64,000 nucleotides of DNA from Devosia sp. 1566 (GTDB lineage: Bacteria > Pseudomonadota > Alphaproteobacteria > Rhizobiales > Devosiaceae). The translations under genes were made by a program, and so were the position numbers. Where the stretch lies: NCBI RefSeq assembly GCF_004005995.1, contig NZ_CP034767.1:248001-312000 (forward strand), read 5' to 3'. Positions 24,975 through 34,245 of the stretch are shown piece by piece (the stretch's first letter is position 1; every line of letters begins with the position of its first letter). The notes under the pieces are model-generated. The model saw only the letters and a program-made list of their open reading frames with translations. It made no database searches and was not told the DNA's origin.

Positions 24975-26932
24975 CCCTTTACCGCCCCCACTGTCAGGCC
25001 CTCCGACAGGAAGCGCTGCGCATAGATATAAAGCACGGCAACAGGAATGGCGGTCAGGAGCGAGGCTGCCATCAGCTTGCCCCAGGGCAGAATATCGCCA
25101 ACCACCATGGATTGCAGGCCGATAGGCAGCGTGCGCAGCGACTCGCTGGTGATGAACACAAAGGCAAACAGGAACTCGTTCCAGGCATTGGTGAAGGCAA
25201 AGAGCGTCACCGACAGGATTGCCGGCGCCGCCAAAGGCAGGGTGATGCGCCAGAAGATATAAAGTCGGCTGGCGCCATCGATCCGGGCCGCTTCTTCTAG
25301 TTCCACCGGAATGGAGCGGAAATAACCCATCAGCACCCAGGTGGCGAAGGGCAACAGGAAGGTCGGATAGGTGATGATCAGGGCGGCGTGGCTGTTGATG
25401 ACGCCAAGATTGGTCAGGGTCTGGTAGAGGGGAATAAACAGCAGCGTGCCCGGCAGCAGATAGGTGATGAGCAGCAGCGTTGTCAGCAAGCCCGCGCCAC
25501 GAAAACGCAGCCGCGTCAGCGCATAAGCCGCCAGCGACGCCAGGGCAACGGACACCAGCGTGCTAAGGGCGGCGACAAAGGCCGAGTTCATCAGCCAGGT
25601 CAGAAACGGCGTATCCTGCAGCAGCGAGGAATATTGCTCCAGCGTGGGTGGATCGGGCCAGAAGATCGAGCGACGCTCACTGATCTGCGGCGTGGATTTG
25701 AGCGAGGTCGTGATGATCCAGTAGAAGGGGAAGATCACGAAGGCGAGGAACGGCACCAGGACCAGCAAGCGGGTGAGCGGGCCGGCATTGGACCGTGCGG
25801 TGCGCCGGAGGATCGGCTGGGCGGCAGGGCGCCCGGTGGCAACGCGAATGCGGCGGACCATCCATTCGAGCCCGGCGAAGATCAGCTCGATGGGGAGGAA
25901 AACCAGATCAAGGATGATGTTGACGAGCCGCGCCGCGCCCGCCAGCAGCCGGTCGGTCAAGCCGGGGCCCCGCTCGGCACTGCCGTCACGCCGGTCGTCC
26001 TGGCGCATAAAGCGAGCCAGGAGCCAGATCAGGATCGCCATGAGCGGCGCGACGCTGAAGGCGACGGCAATGCCAGGACCGTATTGCAGCGAGCCCAGCG
26101 CCTTTTCATAGGCGAGAATGGAATAAAGCTTGGTCGCCCCGCTCGGACCACCGCCGGTCATCAGGAAGGGCAGGCCGAACTGGTTGAAGGTGGAAATGAA
26201 CGACAGCAGCAGGGTGACGACGATCACATAGCGCAGGCTGGGCAGGGTCACATTGCGGAAGCGCTGCACCGCATTGGCGCCATCGACCTGCGCCGCTTCG
26301 ATCTGTTCGCGATCGACGGCCTTGAGGCCCGCCAGCAGCAGCAGGACGAAAAACGGAATGCCTTTCCACACATTGACCGAGATGACGCTGCCCATCGCCA
26401 TATTGGGATCGGACAGCCAGCCCAGCGGCCGGTCGATGACACCAACGCCCTGCAGGATCGGATTGAGCCCGCCAAACAAGGGATCGTAGATGCTCTTCCA
26501 GGCCAGAGCCGTAACGATTTCCGGGACGATCCAGGGCAGGAGCATGATGCCGCTGAGCAGGCTCCGGAACGGCAGGCGGCTATTGAGGATCAGCGCCACG
26601 GTCATGCCGATAACGAATTTTAGGCTCAGCGACCAGAAGGTGAATTGGATGGTGTTCTGCATGGCCTGCAGGAAGTCGCTGCTGGCCCAAAGCCGCTGGT
26701 AATTGCGCAGACCGACATTGGTGGTTTCACCGGTGAGGAAATTGAGCGAGGTCATGCTGATGAAGATGGCACTGACAAAGGGCCAAAAGATCAGCAGCGC
26801 CATGATCAGCACCATGGGCAGAACAAAGAGATAGCCGACCTTCCAGTCCATCCCCAGGATGCCATCGAGCCGCTTCCGCAGGCCGAGCCGGCGGGAAACG
26901 GGGGCCATCGTTACACTCATGCGGTCGTCCAT
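24971..26932 (-). CDS. Fused two-domain ABC sugar-type permease (MalF-MalG in one chain)
   Basis: From the ATG at 26932 (GGAGG 5 nt upstream) the protein is 653 aa, about twice the normal permease size. The N-terminal half is a MalF/UgpA-like permease, with an EAA loop at about 212 (EAAQVDGANAVQRFRNVTLPSL). A linker of roughly 80 residues includes a hydrophobic stretch (VNIILDLVFLPIELIFAGLEWM). The C-terminal half is a MalG/UgpE-like permease, with an EAA loop at about 547 (EAARIDGASRLYIFWRITLPL). Both halves are complete, so this is a functional fusion, not a truncated pair. The binding protein is upstream, the GntR gene downstream, and the ATPase divergent. The substrate is unknown, probably a carbohydrate. 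Confidence 0.93.
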   Translation of the reverse strand: MDDRMSVTMAPVSRRLGLRKRLDGILGMDWKVGYLFVLPMVLIMALLIFWPFVSAIFISMTSLNFLTGETTNVGLRNYQRLWASSDFLQAMQNTIQFTFWSLSLKFVIGMTVALILNSRLPFRSLLSGIMLLPWIVPEIVTALAWKSIYDPLFGGLNPILQGVGVIDRPLGWLSDPNMAMGSVISVNVWKGIPFFVLLLLAGLKAVDREQIEAAQVDGANAVQRFRNVTLPSLRYVIVVTLLLSFISTFNQFGLPFLMTGGGPSGATKLYSILAYEKALGSLQYGPGIAVAFSVAPLMAILIWLLARFMRQDDRRDGSAERGPGLTDRLLAGAARLVNIILDLVFLPIELIFAGLEWMVRRIRVATGRPAAQPILRRTARSNAGPLTRLLVLVPFLAFVIFPFYWIITTSLKSTPQISERRSIFWPDPPTLEQYSSLLQDTPFLTWLMNSAFVAALSTLVSVALASLAAYALTRLRFRGAGLLTTLLLITYLLPGTLLFIPLYQTLTNLGVINSHAALIITYPTFLLPFATWVLMGYFRSIPVELEEAARIDGASRLYIFWRITLPLAAPAILSVTLFAFTNAWNEFLFAFVFITSESLRTLPIGLQSMVVGDILPWGKLMAASLLTAIPVAVLYIYAQRFLSEGLTVGAVKG

Positions 26933-27011
26933 GCGCACCTCCATCAAGCCGGACGCTCCCACCTGCGGGTGGCCGCCGATGTCCGGAATGTCCAGCATTG
27001 GTAGCGTTGGT

Positions 27012-27039
27012 GCGACGGGCAGTGTTGGACACCCGTCGC
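27012..27039 (-). repeat. Stem-loop between binding-protein and permease genes
   Basis: GCGACGGG (27012-27019) and CCCGTCGC (27032-27039) form a perfect 8-bp stem with a 12-nt loop holding a small inner TGT/ACA pairing. Such hairpins after a binding-protein gene typically protect its mRNA or partly terminate transcription, so that receptor is made in excess over permease. No U-tract follows. Confidence 0.6.
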
Positions 27040-27049
27040 CGGTGGCCGG

Positions 27050-28447
27050 CTAGAGAATGCCGCCTTCTTCGAAGATCTGGACGATCTTGTTGTGCGCGTC
27101 GGTCACTGCTTCCTGCGAGGTCATGCGGCCCGAGATCACATTGCCCATGGATTGCTCCAGCACGCCCTGAGCGCGAATGGCGTCGATCTGGGCGGCCGGT
27201 GGTGCTGGCCAGGAGGCCCCGATAAAGGGATCCTGGGTGTCCACCTGCTCCTTGATGATCGCGTAGTTAGGATCGGCGGCGAGGAGTTCCTCGGTCCACA
27301 GGCTTTGATAGGCTGGCATGAAGAGCCCGCCAGCGACCGTGGACATGGGCGTGAAGTTGACGGGATCGAGCAGTTCGAGCGCCAGTTTCTTGGACAGCTC
27401 CACATTGGGAGCGCCCTTGAAGATGGTGAGCCAACCGCCCACGGCGCCACCATTGCGGTGATCGCCATTATTGGCGGTGGGCTGTGGCAGCATGACCGTG
27501 TTGGCAAAGACCGGGTTGTTGTCGCGCTTGGCTGCCGCGTAAAGCGAGTATTGATTGTGGGTATAGCCGGTGCTGCCAGCGAGCCAGGCTTCGTTGTTGG
27601 AGATATCACCCCAGCTTTCCACGCCGGGCGGCAGCATGGCGGCGTATTTGCCGTTGCGATCATAGGTTTCGCGGACGAACTCAAAGGCTGCCACGGTTTC
27701 GGGCGAGTCGAACTTAACCTTGATCCCGGTTTCGTCAGTAAAGTGGCCGCCAAAAGCATTGAGGATCGAGGTTGCCACGCCCCAGCCATCGCCGGACTGG
27801 TTGACCGTCAGGCCCCAGCCGTAAAAGCCGTTGGCGGGATCGGAGATGGCCAGAGCGGCCTCACGGCGCTGCTCCCAGGTCTGCAAGGTTGCCGGGTCGA
27901 TACCCTTTTCGGCCAGCTTGTCCTTGCGGAAGAAGGCGCCCGTGGTGTTGGCTATAAAGGGAACCGCAACCCAGCGACCATCGATCTTCCCAATACTTTC
28001 GGCATTGATGCCCTGCATGACATTGCCATAGCGGCTGATGGCGTCCTCGACCACGTCATTGACGTCTTCGAGCAGGCCCAGCAGGTGCATCTGGGGAATG
28101 GAAACGGTGCTGGTATAGGCCAGATCGGGCGGATTGCCGGCCCGCACGGCTGCCGACATCTTGCCCAGGAAATCGCCAAAGGCCTCGGGATTGGTGGTGG
28201 AGATATCGAGTTGGGCGTTGTTGGCGGCAGCGAACTTGGCCACGGCATCGCGGAACAGGTTCTGTGCCGCCTCGAAATATTCGGTGCGATGGATCACCGT
28301 CAGCTTGCCGGCGCTTCCCTGGGGCAGCTCGGCCTCTGGCTTTTCCTGGGCAAAAACCGGCAGGCCCTGGCTTGCGGCCCAAAGGCCAACGCCAGCCGCG
28401 CCGCCCCTTCTCAATATGTCACGGCGATTGAACTTGTCCGACGTCAT
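27050..28447 (-). CDS. Tat-exported sugar-type ABC substrate-binding protein
   Basis: A 465-aa protein from the ATG at 28447 (AGGAGG upstream). The N-terminus (NRRDILRRGGAAGVGLWAASQGLPVFA) has the twin-arginine motif and hydrophobic stretch of a Tat signal. The mature part is an SBP_bac_1 (MalE-like) protein (FRDAVAKFAAANNAQLDISTT; GRWVAVPFIANTTGAFFRKDKLAEKGIDP). It heads the minus-strand operon that continues with the fused permease and the GntR regulator. Confidence 0.92.
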   Translation of the reverse strand: MTSDKFNRRDILRRGGAAGVGLWAASQGLPVFAQEKPEAELPQGSAGKLTVIHRTEYFEAAQNLFRDAVAKFAAANNAQLDISTTNPEAFGDFLGKMSAAVRAGNPPDLAYTSTVSIPQMHLLGLLEDVNDVVEDAISRYGNVMQGINAESIGKIDGRWVAVPFIANTTGAFFRKDKLAEKGIDPATLQTWEQRREAALAISDPANGFYGWGLTVNQSGDGWGVATSILNAFGGHFTDETGIKVKFDSPETVAAFEFVRETYDRNGKYAAMLPPGVESWGDISNNEAWLAGSTGYTHNQYSLYAAAKRDNNPVFANTVMLPQPTANNGDHRNGGAVGGWLTIFKGAPNVELSKKLALELLDPVNFTPMSTVAGGLFMPAYQSLWTEELLAADPNYAIIKEQVDTQDPFIGASWPAPPAAQIDAIRAQGVLEQSMGNVISGRMTSQEAVTDAHNKIVQIFEEGGIL

Positions 28448-28824
28448 GTTTCCGTTTCCTCCTGTTGGAACATGGCCAAGCGCTCGCGAAGCAAGCCTAT
28501 GGGTCAGCAATCATCGCAAGCTGTATTATCCTCCTTGGGGCTGAGCTCTTTGGCTCTAGCTCCCATCACAGTCAAAGCAGGCTTTTGTCCCATCATTGAC
28601 AGCGAATACTCTAGAGTTAGGACAGATATTGCGGAAGAGTCAATCTTTTGTCCCACAATATACTTGAACCGGTTGCCCCCTGGTTCTAGACAGGATTGCA
28701 GGCAAGGCGTGTAGACACTGTTTCGTCGAGGAGGGCGGAACGCGTGTCCACACGCGCCAGCCCCTGGCCAGCTGTCTTGAAACTGCTGGCTCGTGACCGT
28801 TGACCATCGATCTGGGAGGAACAG
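28448..28824. promoter_or_regulatory. Divergent control region of the ABC transporter
   Basis: No gene lies in this 377-bp interval between the binding-protein and ATPase starts. Two identical 11-bp direct repeats CTTTTGTCCCA (28582-28592 and 28645-28655) are 63 bp apart, about six helical turns. Nearer the ATPase, two dyads share GTGT-nn-ACAC (28709-28718 and 28744-28753) with centres 35 bp apart; the second extends to CGCGTGT-CC-ACACGCG. These dyads are good candidates for the GntR operator. No confident -35/-10 pair was assigned. Confidence 0.6.
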
Positions 28825-29883
28825 ATGGGCGCCGTGACGATCCGGGACGTTCGCAAAAACTATGGCAGCCTCGAAGTGCTCCATGGCGTCAACATCGACA
28901 TCAATGACGGAGAGTTCGTAATTCTCGTCGGCCCGTCGGGATGCGGGAAATCCACCCTGTTGCGCATGATTGCCGGGCTCGAGGACATCACCGGGGGCGA
29001 GATCGCCATTGCCGGCAATGTGGTCAATGACCTGGCGCCCAAGGACCGCGACATCGCTATGGTCTTCCAGTCCTATGCGCTTTACCCGCATATGACCGTC
29101 GAGGAGAACATGGCCTTCTCGCTCAAGCTGGGCCGTGTTCCGAGGGACGAGATCAAGCAGCGGGTAGCCAGTGCTGCAACCGTGCTCGGCCTCGAGCCCT
29201 ACCTGCAACGCTATCCCCGCCATCTATCGGGCGGGCAGCGGCAGCGCGTGGCGATGGGGCGCGCCATTGTGCGCAGTCCCCAGCTTTTCCTGTTCGATGA
29301 GCCCTTGAGCAATCTTGATGCCAAGCTGCGCGTGCAGATGCGCAGCGAGATCAAGCTGAACCATCAACGTCTCAAGACGACGACCGTTTATGTCACCCAT
29401 GACCAGATCGAAGCCATGACCATGGCCGATCGCATCGTGGTCATGCATGCCGGCAATATCGAACAGATCGGCACGCCGCTGGAGCTCTATGATTATCCCG
29501 CCAATCTGTTCGTCGCCGGCTTTATTGGCTCTCCGGCAATGAACATCATCGCCGGCTCGCTTGCCGGCTCCGCCTTTCGCTTCCCCGATGGAACGACTAT
29601 CGACTTGGGAGCGCTACCGGCGGGGGTAGAGGATGGCCCGATGACCCTTGGCGTGCGTCCCGAGCATTTGCGTCTCGATCCGGCTGGAACCATGGCGGAG
29701 GTGGTCGTGGTCGAACCGACCGGCTCGGAAACCCAGGTGACGCTTAACCTGGGCGGGCACGATCTCGTTGGCGTGTTCCGCGAGCGGATCCGCGCACAAC
29801 CCGGCGAACGGATCGGCATTGCCTTTGACAGCAGCCTTCTGCACCTGTTTGACGGCGGTACGGGAAGTCGCATCATCCGGTAA
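28825..29883 (+). CDS. ABC transporter ATP-binding protein (MalK/UgpC type)
   Basis: This 352-aa ATPase has Walker A GPSGCGKS (36-43), signature LSGGQRQRV from residue 134, Walker B LFLFDEP (D158, E159) and the CUT1-type C-terminal regulatory OB domain ([13 protein letters not shown], then [15 protein letters not shown]). It should energise the fused permease encoded divergently. Separation of the ATPase onto the opposite strand from its permease is unusual; CUT1 ATPases are also sometimes shared between systems. Confidence 0.94.
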   Translation: MGAVTIRDVRKNYGSLEVLHGVNIDINDGEFVILVGPSGCGKSTLLRMIAGLEDITGGEIAIAGNVVNDLAPKDRDIAMVFQSYALYPHMTVEENMAFSLKLGRVPRDEIKQRVASAATVLGLEPYLQRYPRHLSGGQRQRVAMGRAIVRSPQLFLFDEPLSNLDAKLRVQMRSEIKLNHQRLKTTTVYVTHDQIEAMTMADRIVVMHAGNIEQIGTPLELYDYPANLFVAGFIGSPAMNIIAGSLAGSAFRFPDGTTIDLGALPAGVEDGPMTLGVRPEHLRLDPAGTMAEVVVVEPTGSETQVTLNLGGHDLVGVFRERIRAQPGERIGIAFDSSLLHLFDGGTGSRIIR

Positions 29884-29934
29884 CCGCCCGAACGGGTTCC
29901 CGGTTGGCGCGGCAAGGGCGAGCAGTCGCCGCCG

Positions 29935-30492
29935 CTAGAAAACCTCGAAAAGGTAGCGCTGCAATGTAGCGCCAATGGCTGCGACCGCTTGCGCCGGGTC
30001 GAGCTGATCATCGCCCAGGTTCAGCACGTAACGGCAATAAGCCAAGCCGAGGATTTGTGTAGCGATGAGGCTGGCGCGGTGCTGCGCGCCCTTTTCGCCG
30101 GCAAGCCGCTCCACCAGAGGCAGGATCTGGCCGTGCAGTATGGCAAGGATCTTTTCTGCGGCCCTGCTATTGGTAGCAGCGGTTCGGACCAGCACGCGGA
30201 GCAGGTCGTCCGCCTCTCGCCCTTCCCAGCGCTTGAAGAAGTGTTCGATCAAGTGCCGGCCGATCTCGGCCTTTGGCACCCCGCTGAGGTCAGGCAGTGC
30301 AAGATCGATAGCGACGGCTCGGGCGAACAACTCGTCCTTGCCGCCAAAATAGCGGCTGATCAGCGCCACGTTCACTCCCGCTTCGGCTGCGATATCCCTG
30401 ACCGTGGTCCGTTCGAAGCCGTTCACCGCAAAGTGCCGCCTTGCTGCATCGAGCAGCCGCTCCTGAGTGGCTTCAGAATTCCTGACCATCAT
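29935..30492 (-). CDS. TetR-family repressor of the FAD monooxygenase
   Basis: This 185-aa protein has a TetR HTH (RLLDAARRHFAVNGFERTTVRDIAAEAGVNVALISRYFGGKDELF, about 12-58) and a TetR_C_17-like helical C-terminus. Tandem ATGs open the frame; AGAAGG is better spaced for the second (30489). It is divergent from the monooxygenase gene with two 20-bp palindromes between them. The ligand is probably the monooxygenase substrate or another aromatic compound (inference). Confidence 0.9.
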   Translation of the reverse strand: MMVRNSEATQERLLDAARRHFAVNGFERTTVRDIAAEAGVNVALISRYFGGKDELFARAVAIDLALPDLSGVPKAEIGRHLIEHFFKRWEGREADDLLRVLVRTAATNSRAAEKILAILHGQILPLVERLAGEKGAQHRASLIATQILGLAYCRYVLNLGDDQLDPAQAVAAIGATLQRYLFEVF

Positions 30493-30500
30493 GCCTTCTC

Positions 30501-30554
30501 ATGTAAACAAGTGTTGACATAGCGTGTGATCCATATGTAAGCAAGCGTTTACAT
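30501..30554. promoter_or_regulatory. Twin 20-bp TetR operators
   Basis: ATGTAAACAAGTGTTGACAT (30501-30520) and ATGTAAGCAAGCGTTTACAT (30535-30554) are near-perfect palindromes (one mismatched pair each) with shared ATGTaarCAAG half-sites, centres 34 bp apart. They lie 9 bp from the TetR start and 14 bp from the monooxygenase start, so bound repressor would block both promoters. Confidence 0.88.
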
Positions 30555-30568
30555 ACGGGAGAAATGCT

Positions 30569-31708
30569 ATGAGCACAGCAATAAACACCCTGATCGTCGG
30601 CGCCGGCCCGGCGGGCCTCGCCACTGCCATCAGCCTGGCGCAAGCCGGCGTGGAGTTCCGTATTGTCGATGCCTTGCCGCAGGCGCAAAACACCTCCAGG
30701 GCCGCGGTTATCCACGCCGCAACGCTGGAAACCCTGGGGCGGCTCGGGGTGGCCGAACCGCTGATTGCCCAGGGCATCAAGGCGCCCCAATTCAAGGTTC
30801 GCGACCGCGACAAGGTGCTGCTCGAGGCCGAGTTCTCGGTGCTGGACAGCCCGACGCCCTTTGCGCTGATGATCCCGCAGGACGAAACCGAAGCGATCCT
30901 GACCGCGCGGCTCGAACAATTGGGCCACCGCGTGCGCCGACCGGCGGAGGTCACCCAGTTGGTGCGTGATGGGGACAGGGTCCTCGCCACCTTCAACGAT
31001 AAAGCCGGCCAGGCGGACGTTTTGGCGCGGTTCGTCGTCGGGGCCGATGGCGAGAAAAGCCTCGTCCGCGCAGCGGCGGGCATTGGATTTCCGGGGGAGA
31101 CCTATGGTTCGTTCCTGCTGGCCGATGTCCACATGGACTGGCCCATCGCGACGAGCGAAGTCAGCTTGTTTTTTGCCCAAGGCGGCACGCTGGTTGTTGC
31201 CCCCATGTCCCGGTCCCGCTTCCGGGTGGTCGCGCAACTGGCAAACGCGCCGTCCCAGCCAAGCATCGCGGATGTGACGCGTGTGCTCGAGCTGCGCGGT
31301 CCCAGCAGTGGCGTCAAGGTTCATGAGGTGATCTGGGGCTCGCGCTTCCAGGTCCACCACAAGCTCGCCGATCGTTTCCACGCCGGCCCGTTCCTCCTGG
31401 TTGGCGATGCCGCCCATGTCCATAGCCCGGCCGGCGGGCAGGGCATGAACTTGGGACTTCGCGATGCCGAAGCGCTGGCCTCCGCCTTGGCCGGTTTCCT
31501 GCATCAGGGCGGCACCGGGCTTGACGATTTTGCCCGGCAACGACGGGCAATGGCACAACAGGTCCTGAACCGCACGGGTCGGTTGACGAAGCTGGCGACC
31601 CTGCAAGCGCCAGCCCCGCGATGGCTGCGCGATCGCCTCCTTGCCGTAGCGGGCCAATCGCCATGGATCCGCAGACGCATCGCGCAAATGCTCGCCGGCT
31701 ACGCCTAG
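30569..31708 (+). CDS. FAD-dependent aromatic-ring-type monooxygenase
   Basis: A 379-aa flavoprotein of the PheA/TfdB/UbiH class. It has the dinucleotide fold VGAGPAGLATAISLAQAG near residue 10, the conserved DG-type motif VVGADGEKSLVR, and the second FAD motif GDAAHVHSPAGGQGMNLGLRDA. These enzymes hydroxylate phenols or similar substrates, or modify antibiotics. The C-terminal thioredoxin-like domain of full-length phenol hydroxylases is absent. It is controlled by the divergent TetR and has no pathway partners nearby, so detoxification is as likely as catabolism. Confidence 0.9.
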   Translation: MSTAINTLIVGAGPAGLATAISLAQAGVEFRIVDALPQAQNTSRAAVIHAATLETLGRLGVAEPLIAQGIKAPQFKVRDRDKVLLEAEFSVLDSPTPFALMIPQDETEAILTARLEQLGHRVRRPAEVTQLVRDGDRVLATFNDKAGQADVLARFVVGADGEKSLVRAAAGIGFPGETYGSFLLADVHMDWPIATSEVSLFFAQGGTLVVAPMSRSRFRVVAQLANAPSQPSIADVTRVLELRGPSSGVKVHEVIWGSRFQVHHKLADRFHAGPFLLVGDAAHVHSPAGGQGMNLGLRDAEALASALAGFLHQGGTGLDDFARQRRAMAQQVLNRTGRLTKLATLQAPAPRWLRDRLLAVAGQSPWIRRRIAQMLAGYA

Positions 31709-31763
31709 GCAGCGTCTGGCGCAGCAGCGCTAGGGGAGCGGCATCCTCCTCGATGCTTGTGTG

Positions 31764-32864
31764 CTAAGCCAAGCGACCCTCGGCGAGCGAAGTGCTGATC
31801 GGTGCCGGTCGCTCCACGCTGGTGGTCATTTCCACATGCCGGCCGGTCTCCATGGAAGTGCCGAAGGCTTCCATCATTTCGAGCACATGCAGGGCCAATT
31901 CGCCGCTGGCGCGATGCGGCCGATTGCTGCGCAGTGCATGCGCCATGTCAGCCAAGCCAATGGAGCGGTAATTGGTGCCCTCGCCATAGGGAAGGGACGT
32001 CTCCACATTTTCCCATTCCCCGCCCTTGCGCAACAGCTCGACCTGGCCGCCGAAATGATTGGGATCGGGCACCAGCAGGGTGGCATTGGTGCCATAAAGC
32101 TCGAGCGGCACATGGCGGTGGCCAGCCACGTCAAAGCTCATGGTGATCTGCACCACCGCCCCGTTTTGGAAGATCAGCGTGCCGCTCACATGGGTGGGCA
32201 CATGCACGGGGATCACCTCGCCGGCGCGCTCCTTGGCGGTGATGGTGCGGGTGCTGACCGGGGTGGCGGTAGCGCCGGCAACGCGCGCTACCGGGCCGAG
32301 GAGATTGACCAGATCGGTGATGTAGTAAGGCCCCATATCGAGCATGGGGCCGCCGCCAACCTCATAATAAAAGGCCGGGTTAGGGTGCCAGCGCTCATGG
32401 CCCGGGCACATGAAATATGCGGTGCCGCCTACTGGCGTGCCGAGCACGCCTTGGTCCACCAGGGCGCGGGCGGTCTGGTGTGAACCACCAAGGAAGGTGT
32501 CGGGGGCGCAGCCAAGGCGCAGATTGTTGGAGCGGGCGGCGGCAACCAGCTGCTGGCCCTCAGTAAAGGAAATGCCAAGGGGCTTTTCCGAATACACATG
32601 CTTGCCCGCGCCCAGCGCCCGCAAGCCCACTTCCAGATGGGCTTTGGGGATGGTGAGGTTGAGGATGATGTCGACCGCGGGGTCGGTGAAAATGGCATCG
32701 AGCGTCGTGGCCCGCAGCCCATATTCATCCGCCTTGGCCTGGGCCACCGCGGGATTGAGGTCGGCCACTGCGGCGATCTCGAGGATGGGGAAGTGCTTGC
32801 TGGCCTCGATATAGGCCGAGGAAATCTTGCCCGTGCCAATGATGCCGATGCCGACGCGTTCCAT
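31764..32864 (-). CDS. Gfo/Idh/MocA-family NAD(P)-dependent oxidoreductase
   Basis: This 366-aa protein starts at the ATG at 32864 (a TTG two codons earlier is less likely). It has the Rossmann motif GIIGTGKIS (about 8-16), the EKPLG catalytic loop (93-97) and the C-terminal dimer domain (GGGPMLDMGPYYITDLVNLLGPV). Members oxidise or reduce sugars and inositols. The substrate is unknown. It is monocistronic and convergent with the FAD monooxygenase. Confidence 0.9.
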   Translation of the reverse strand: MERVGIGIIGTGKISSAYIEASKHFPILEIAAVADLNPAVAQAKADEYGLRATTLDAIFTDPAVDIILNLTIPKAHLEVGLRALGAGKHVYSEKPLGISFTEGQQLVAAARSNNLRLGCAPDTFLGGSHQTARALVDQGVLGTPVGGTAYFMCPGHERWHPNPAFYYEVGGGPMLDMGPYYITDLVNLLGPVARVAGATATPVSTRTITAKERAGEVIPVHVPTHVSGTLIFQNGAVVQITMSFDVAGHRHVPLELYGTNATLLVPDPNHFGGQVELLRKGGEWENVETSLPYGEGTNYRSIGLADMAHALRSNRPHRASGELALHVLEMMEAFGTSMETGRHVEMTTSVERPAPISTSLAEGRLA

Positions 32865-32916
32865 GATCAATGCTCTTCTTGGGTGCTGAGGGGAAGTGTC
32901 CGGCGGTTCAAGTCAG

Positions 32917-32954
32917 CAGTCGCAGGCTGCATGCAGATCTTCTCCCTGCGACTG
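32917..32954. repeat. 10-bp inverted repeat upstream of the Gfo/Idh gene
   Basis: CAGTCGCAGG (32917-32926) and CCTGCGACTG (32945-32954) are perfect arms around an 18-nt spacer that contains CTGCATGCAG. It lies 53 bp before the oxidoreductase start and 84 bp beyond the DUF808 stop. It may be a terminator for the latter (no U-tract seen) or an operator for the former. Confidence 0.45.
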
Positions 32955-33038
32955 AAATGCTGAATAGACAGACGGCGTTGCTTCCTTTCCTAGCACATGA
33001 GGAGTGTGCCGCAAGCAGGTGCAAGTAATCCGCGTGAA

Positions 33039-34019
33039 CTAGGCTCGCACGGCCCTGGCGCCGGGGAGCAGCTTCTTGATCTGGGTCCAGAGCGGGGAAA
33101 TCACATAGCCCACGACGGGGATCGCGACTGCACCCACAACCAGGCCGGCAATGGCATAGCCAAGTGTTTCGACCACCCAGCCGACCACGCCGCCAAGGGA
33201 CGCGGCCGCGGCCACCGCTGCGTCGTGGATCAGGTCGCCCACCCCGTGCAGCCCGAAATCGTGCACCCCATGCACGATGATGCTGCCGCCCACCCAGATC
33301 ATGGCAGCGGTGCCGACAACGGTCAGGCCGGTCATGAAATAGGGCATGCCCTTGACGATTGCGCGCCCGACAGCCCGAGTGAAGCTGCTGCCGCGCTGGG
33401 CCATCCAGAGGCCAGCATCGTCGGCTTTCACGATCAGCGCGACCGCACCATAAACGGCAGCCGTGATCCCGACTGCAACCAGGAAAAGCACGATGGCCTG
33501 GGTTACAAAGCTTTCGCCTGGCAGTTCGGCCAGGGCAATCGCCATGATCTCAGCGGACAAGATGAAATCGGTCTTGATGGCGCTGCCGACCTTGGTGTCT
33601 TCCATTGTGGTGGGGCTAAGGGCAACCGGTTCCAGCCCGGTTTCGTGGGCATGGGCGGCTTTGGGCGCCATCAGATGCCAGATTTTTTCGGCCCCCTCAT
33701 AGCAAAGATAGGCGCCGCCCAACATCAGCAGGGGCGTGATGGCCCAGGGCAGGAAGGTCCCCAGGATCAGGGCCGCCGGCAGCAGGAAGATCAGCTTGTT
33801 CTTGATCGAGCCGCCCGCGATCTTGCCCACGATCGGCAATTCGCGATCCGCGGTAAACCCGGTTAGGTATTTGGGAGTGACTGCCGCATCGTCGATCACG
33901 GCGCCGCTGGCCTTGAGTCCGGCCTTCATCGCCATGCCCGCGACATCATCGAGTGACGCCGCCGCCACTTTGGCGATGCCGGCGATATCGTCGAGCAGAC
34001 CGATTAAACCAACGCTCAT
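33039..34019 (-). CDS. DUF808 (YedI-like) inner-membrane protein
   Basis: This 326-aa protein starts at the ATG at 34019 (AAGGAG upstream). It has the family's opening (GLIGLLDDIAGIAKVAAASLDDVAGMAMKAG), the middle motif (ELPIVGKIAGGSIKNKLIFLLPAALIL) and about eight membrane segments, ending in a glycine-rich hydrophobic C-terminus. Function is unknown; DUF808 proteins are widespread and conserved. It is divergent from the peptide-type ABC operon but not obviously related to it. Confidence 0.9.
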   Translation of the reverse strand: MSVGLIGLLDDIAGIAKVAAASLDDVAGMAMKAGLKASGAVIDDAAVTPKYLTGFTADRELPIVGKIAGGSIKNKLIFLLPAALILGTFLPWAITPLLMLGGAYLCYEGAEKIWHLMAPKAAHAHETGLEPVALSPTTMEDTKVGSAIKTDFILSAEIMAIALAELPGESFVTQAIVLFLVAVGITAAVYGAVALIVKADDAGLWMAQRGSSFTRAVGRAIVKGMPYFMTGLTVVGTAAMIWVGGSIIVHGVHDFGLHGVGDLIHDAAVAAAASLGGVVGWVVETLGYAIAGLVVGAVAIPVVGYVISPLWTQIKKLLPGARAVRA

Positions 34020-34245
34020 TGCATTCGGCTCCTTTGCTAGTGGCTTGATGCCATCTCTTGCTGGCCAACTACAAAGCTCAACCGCGCGATACGTTGCCAC
34101 CCGCGGCGCTTAGCAGCAGGCCCTCGGACCGAGCAAGGCAAGAACGCAGCCTTGGTCCACCCCCTAGGAGCGGCCCAGCCTCTTTTTGCGCGGACGCTTG
34201 ACCAAATTAGCTCGAAGTGAAACCATCAGTCCGTAAGAACAACAT

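Noticed and set aside
25388..26623. A 411-codon plus-strand open frame opposite the fused permease
   Set aside because: The translation is Gln/Arg/Glu-rich with no domain pattern, while the minus strand encodes clear membrane domains and EAA loops.
24971..26932. The fused permease as an assembly error joining two genes
   Set aside because: The frame stays open through a credible linker with normal codon bias, and no start codon with a ribosome-binding site is needed for the second half. Raw reads would settle it.
27092..28714. A 540-codon plus-strand open frame opposite the binding-protein gene
   Set aside because: It is antisense to a Tat-exported binding protein with all family motifs, has no ribosome-binding site, and no recognisable domain.
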